Position numbers and translations under genes: made by a program. Shown here piece by piece: positions 5,125 to 8,155 of a DNA stretch of 8,155 nt. This stretch comes from an uncultured Bacilli bacterium (lineage in GTDB: Bacteria; Bacillota_I; Bacilli_A; RF39; UBA660), in the NCBI GenBank assembly GCA_948479395.1, contig CAOLUI010000043.1, positions 1 to 8,155 of the forward strand, given 5' to 3'. Positions within the stretch are counted from its first letter, which is position 1, and each line of letters begins with the position of its first letter. The notes under the pieces were generated by a model that had not been told where the DNA came from, ran no database searches, and saw only the letters and a list, made by a program, of their open reading frames with translations.

Positions 5125-6320
5125 TATAACATTTCCTCCAATATTTTATCTTTATTCCTTAATAATTCTACTAATTCATCAATTTCTTCATAAGTATTAT
5201 AAAAATATAGACTCACTCTTAAAGTATTTTTTACTCCTACTTCATTTTTTAAAATTTTCGCACAATGATTTCCCGCTCTAACACATATATTATATTTATT
5301 AAGATAATAAGCTACATCTTGACTAAATATATCTAAAATATTAAAAGAAACAATTCCACTATCACTTTCTATATTAATTATATCTATAAAAGAAATATCA
5401 ATTAACTTATCCACTAAATATTTACGTAGTTTTTTTTCATAATCTGCTATTTTATCTAAACCTATATTTTCTAAATATTCAATTGCTTTTCCAAATCCAA
5501 TTACTCCAGCAATATTAGGAGTTCCAGCTTCTAATCGGGTTGGTAAATCCTTATAATAAACTTCATGCTCATTATCAAAAGATTCATTCATTCCACCTCC
5601 TAAAATCAAAGGTTCAACATTCTCTAAAAATTCTTTTTTACCATATAAAACGCCAACCCCTGTAGGTCCACACATTTTATGCGCTGAAAATGTTAAAAAA
5701 TCAACATCTAATTTTTGAACATCAGTCTTTACATGACCAATACTTTGAGCCGCATCAACTACTAAAAATATATTATTTTGATGAGCTAACTCAGCTATTT
5801 CTTTGATCGGTCTTATATCTCCTATAACATTTGTAATATAAGCTAAACTTATAACCTTAGTATGTGGAGTAATAGCTTTCTTAACATTTTCTAATGTAAC
5901 ATAATGATTATCATCAAGAGAAATATAATTTACTTTAATTCCGTTAGTATTTGCCAAATGAAACCAAGGTAAAACATTAGAAGCATGTTCCGATTTAGTA
6001 ATTAATACTTCGTCTCCATCCTCCAAAAGATTGGCAAAAAAACCTCGTGCAATCAAATTCAAACTTTCTGTTGCTCCTGCAGTAAAAATAATTTCCTCCA
6101 AACTTTCAGCATTAATATATTTTTTAACTAAACTTCGTGCATTTTCATATTCTTGATCAACTTTATAAGAAATATCATAATCTCCTCTGTGGGCATTAGC
6201 TCCATATTCTTCATAATACTCAACCATTTTATCAATCACACATTTAGGTTTTAAAGTTGTGGCTCCATTATCTAAATATATAATATCTTTATGAAGCATT
6301 GGAAAATCTTCTCTATTCAA
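5124..6320 (-). CDS. sufS: SufS, group II cysteine desulfurase
   Basis: PLP enzyme converting L-cysteine to alanine and enzyme-bound persulfide, the sulfur source for Fe-S clusters. At 398 aa it is close to the usual length of about 405. Visible landmarks: YLDNGATTLKP near the N-terminus, AGATESLNLIARGF (81-94), cofactor-binding D189 in VVDAAQS, Schiff-base lysine K215 in FSAHK, RLEAGTPNI (262-270), and catalytic C353 in RAGNHCAK. The common RxGHHCA motif has Asn in place of the first His here. The start is TTG (6318-6320), directly after the sufD stop. GGAGG sits 8 nt upstream, which favours it over the ATG at codon 8. It overlaps sufU by one base. Confidence 0.95.
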   Translation of the reverse strand: MNREDFPMLHKDIIYLDNGATTLKPKCVIDKMVEYYEEYGANAHRGDYDISYKVDQEYENARSLVKKYINAESLEEIIFTAGATESLNLIARGFFANLLEDGDEVLITKSEHASNVLPWFHLANTNGIKVNYISLDDNHYVTLENVKKAITPHTKVISLAYITNVIGDIRPIKEIAELAHQNNIFLVVDAAQSIGHVKTDVQKLDVDFLTFSAHKMCGPTGVGVLYGKKEFLENVEPLILGGGMNESFDNEHEVYYKDLPTRLEAGTPNIAGVIGFGKAIEYLENIGLDKIADYEKKLRKYLVDKLIDISFIDIINIESDSGIVSFNILDIFSQDVAYYLNKYNICVRAGNHCAKILKNEVGVKNTLRVSLYFYNTYEEIDELVELLRNKDKILEEML

Positions 6321-6983
6321 TTATTTCACCTCCGCTCTTAATTCATCCAAATTTAAAACTTCTCTTAAAAAGCCTAATTTTATTAATTGTATTGCCATTT
6401 CTTCTTTAATTCCTTTACTCATTAAATAAAATAAATCTTTTTCACTAATATTACTAATAGTTGCATTATGATTAGCTATTACTTCATTATTATTAATAAT
6501 TAAATTAGGTTTTATTTTTACAGAGTTATTATAATTCACTAAAACTTTAATACTTTCATTAAATATATTAGAATAAGTATTTTTTAAAACTAGTCCTTCT
6601 GCTTTTATTTCTATTGTTCCTTTATTTTCCACCGCTTTTACCAAAATATTTGTTTTTGTTTCATTATCAGTTATATGATTTTTAATCTCTAAAATATTTT
6701 CATTCTTATAATTACAAGCATAGCTTAAATTTAAATTACTTTGAAACGCACTATATATATTAATTTTATTATTACTATTATCTAATTGAACAAAAAGATC
6801 AATATTAAAAATAGCTTTATCATGAAGATATATTTCTATATTTGAAACCTTAGGAAGATTTAAAACTCCACAATTAACTTTACCATAAATATGTAAAATC
6901 AAATTTTCTTTTAAAATTTTTTCTATAATTACATCTTGATCATTAAGTTTCAACTCTTTTTGTTCTACTATTATTCTATTCAT
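6321..6983 (-). CDS. sufD: Short SufB/SufD-family scaffold protein (SufD position)
   Basis: SufB and SufD form the beta-helical scaffold that pairs with the SufC ATPase. This protein is only about 220 aa, while SufD and SufB are usually 400-470 aa. The middle is a run of beta-strand-like segments rich in Asn, Ile and Lys. The C-terminus carries the family end: VKIKPNLIINNNEVIANHNAT then ISEKDLFYLMSKGI and AIQLIKLGFLREVL, equivalent to the P-x-L-x-I, SHGAT and FYL-x-SRG motifs. SHGAT is altered to NHNAT, keeping the His. The N-terminal helical part is missing. No frameshift or stop separates it from more sequence: it overlaps the end of sufC upstream and abuts sufS. Start: GTG at 6998, ATG at 6989 and ATG at 6983 are all possible and none has a clear Shine-Dalgarno; I choose the ATG giving the 8-nt overlap with sufC. 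The gene symbol follows operon position. Confidence 0.8.
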   Translation of the reverse strand: MNRIIVEQKELKLNDQDVIIEKILKENLILHIYGKVNCGVLNLPKVSNIEIYLHDKAIFNIDLFVQLDNSNNKINIYSAFQSNLNLSYACNYKNENILEIKNHITDNETKTNILVKAVENKGTIEIKAEGLVLKNTYSNIFNESIKVLVNYNNSVKIKPNLIINNNEVIANHNATISNISEKDLFYLMSKGIKEEMAIQLIKLGFLREVLNLDELRAEVK

Positions 6984-7725
6984 TATCATCACTTTCACTC
7001 ATAATGCTTGCCCTAAAACCATTTTTAAAAATTTCTAAAGCTAACTGATAATCGCCTGATTTAATTATTTTTTTATTATCCAGTATGTGAACATAATCAG
7101 GTTTTATAATATCCAATAAACATTTTTGATGTGTGATAATTAATATAGACGGCTTAAACTTTTGATAATAATCTAATATTGAATTAGCAACCAATTTCAA
7201 TGCATCTACATCAAGACCTGAATCAATTTCATCTAATATAATAAATTTTGGTTCCAACATCCATAGATGAAGTAACTCATTTTTTTTCTTTTCTCCTCCA
7301 CTCATATTATAATTTATATCTCGATGAATAAAAGAATCTGGAATATTCAAATTACTACAAATTTCTTTCATTTTTCGATTAAATTCCAAAATATTTAATT
7401 CATTTTTTCCCATATCAACTAGCGAAGTTCTTAACATCTCTGCATTCGTAACTCCAGCAATTTCTGATGGATTTTGATTAATCAAAAACAAGCCTTCCCG
7501 TGCAACATCAGTTGTTGACATTTCAAATAAATTCTTATCATTATATACAATAATTCCTTTAACATCATAAGTATCATCTCGCATTAAAACCCTCGAAATT
7601 GTTGACTTACCAGCTCCATTTGGTCCCATTAAAACATGTATTTCTCCCTCATTTATTTCTAAATTAAAATTTTTTAAAATAAATTTATCCAAAACTTTAA
7701 CTGTCAAATTTTTAATACAAAGCAT
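6976..7725 (-). CDS. sufC: SufC, Fe-S cluster assembly ABC-type ATPase
   Basis: Soluble ABC ATPase that drives conformational change of the SufB/D scaffold. The 249-aa length matches the family. Motifs in order: Walker A GPNGAGKST (34-42), Q-loop Q84 in NQNP, signature MSGGEKKKNE (141-150), the SufC-type form of LSGGQ, Walker B FIILDEIDSGLDVD (161-174), and switch His H199 in IITHQ. Start: the frame opens at ATG 7740, but the ATG at 7723-7725 gives MLCIKNLTVKV, the typical SufC beginning, and has GGTGG (7731-7735) 5 nt upstream, so it is preferred. First gene of the operon; a terminator for the upstream gene lies at 7774-7796, so a promoter should exist in roughly 7741-7790, though I see no convincing -35/-10 pair there. 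It overlaps the start of sufD, implying coupled translation. Confidence 0.96.
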   Translation of the reverse strand: MLCIKNLTVKVLDKFILKNFNLEINEGEIHVLMGPNGAGKSTISRVLMRDDTYDVKGIIVYNDKNLFEMSTTDVAREGLFLINQNPSEIAGVTNAEMLRTSLVDMGKNELNILEFNRKMKEICSNLNIPDSFIHRDINYNMSGGEKKKNELLHLWMLEPKFIILDEIDSGLDVDALKLVANSILDYYQKFKPSILIITHQKCLLDIIKPDYVHILDNKKIIKSGDYQLALEIFKNGFRASIMSESDDNE

Positions 7726-7773
7726 ATTAACCACCATCATTATTTTATCAAATAGCTAATTTAATTCATAGAA

Positions 7774-7796
7774 AAAACAAGAATTTTTCTTGTTTT
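7774..7796 (-). terminator. Rho-independent terminator of the gene at the right edge
   Basis: A perfect 10-bp inverted repeat (AAAACAAGAA at 7774-7783, TTCTTGTTTT at 7787-7796) with a 3-nt loop is followed on the minus strand by six T. It sits 3 nt after the stop codon of the gene ending at 7800 and separates it from the suf operon. Confidence 0.85.
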
Positions 7797-7799
7797 AGA

Positions 7800-8155
7800 T
7801 TATTTTAAAAGAAAAGCATTTTCAATAGCTCCATCTTTACTACCTTCTACTTTAACTTTTGAATCAAGATATACAACGGGACGCACAATCATATTATTAA
7901 TTGTATAACCATCAAACACATTACCTAGAAAAATACAAAACACATAATCATTCTTAGAAGACATTGACATAATTGTTAGGATCCGCGCTCCTATATATCT
8001 TAAGTTTCCATAATCATCTTCTACTAACTCATCTGATTCTAATGTAGTTAAATATTCTATTAAGTCCTGAGATAATTCTGTTACAAAATCTATCTTCACA
8101 CTATATGTCTTTCCTTGTTCTTGATCTTGGGCATTATTAGAATCATTTTCATATT
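7800..8155 (-). CDS. Hypothetical protein, C-terminal part; 5' end outside the window
   Basis: A GTG at 8097-8099 gives a 99-aa frame, but the frame is open upstream without a stop to the window edge, adding at least 18 residues (including ENDSNNAQDQEQGKTYSV before the GTG). The gene is therefore most likely cut by the window. The visible part is hydrophilic, with a Glu/Asp-rich stretch (ELSQDLIEYLTTLESDELVEDDYG) and a hydrophobic beta-like core (YVFCIFLGNVFDGYTINN). The end, IVRPVVYLDSKVKVEGSKDG, resembles the RPVxYLxSxVK tail I associate with secreted or prepilin-like proteins of AT-rich Bacilli. That link is tentative. An AAGGA lies about 12 nt before the GTG, so a short version cannot be excluded. 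It ends with TAA next to a strong terminator. Confidence 0.6.
   Translation of the reverse strand, partial: YENDSNNAQDQEQGKTYSVKIDFVTELSQDLIEYLTTLESDELVEDDYGNLRYIGARILTIMSMSSKNDYVFCIFLGNVFDGYTINNMIVRPVVYLDSKVKVEGSKDGAIENAFLLK

Noticed and set aside
5087..5281. Plus-strand open frame across the sufU/sufS junction
   Set aside because: Hydrophobic Leu/Phe-rich translation is the complement of Lys/Glu-rich sufS codons; no Shine-Dalgarno and it opposes two certain genes.

Overview
The window comes from a strongly AT-rich, low-GC genome. The gene content points to a cell-walled Bacilli-type lineage, possibly one near the Mollicutes/Erysipelotrichia/RF39 side of the Firmicutes. Reasons: an infC-rpmI-rplT operon with a Bacillus-style leader attenuator, a SUF iron-sulfur operon in Firmicutes order (sufC-sufD-sufS-sufU), strong Shine-Dalgarno sites, a membrane-anchored VanY-type peptidoglycan carboxypeptidase, and Trp encoded by TGG where checked. 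The taxon is an inference; no rRNA or other phylogenetic marker beyond ribosomal proteins is present.

Layout: (1) 27-429, a small unrecognised gene on the minus strand with its terminator. It is divergent from (2) 511-2455, a plus-strand pair: an M15B D,D- or L,D-carboxypeptidase followed 19 bp later by a CaCA-family Na+/Ca2+ exchanger. A bidirectional terminator (about 2454-2482) separates this pair from (3) 2485-3974, the minus-strand translation operon: strong promoter, roughly 150-nt leader with an L20-type attenuator, infC with a non-AUG start, rpmI and rplT. (4) 4140-4508 holds a small unrecognised minus-strand gene with an internal repeat and its own promoter. (5) 4708-7725 is the minus-strand SUF operon sufC-sufD-sufS-sufU, with overlapping or abutting genes. 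(6) 7774-8155 holds the 3' part of another minus-strand gene whose reading frame is open to the window edge, plus its terminator.

How the genes work together: SufS would strip sulfur from cysteine, SufU would accept it, and the SufC ATPase with the SufB/D-family protein would form the scaffold for Fe-S cluster assembly. No sufB follows sufU, and the only SufB/D-family protein is about half the usual length, so this looks like a reduced SUF system or one with sufB elsewhere. In the translation operon, L20 (rplT) is expected to control its own operon through the leader RNA. This L20 carries an unusual C-terminal tail resembling a Rho N-terminal (SAP-like) domain.

The most notable observations are the L20-Rho_N fusion, the compact SUF operon without sufB, the well-resolved infC leader with mutually exclusive hairpins, the start-codon corrections forced by Shine-Dalgarno positions, and the absence of TGA among twelve stop codons.
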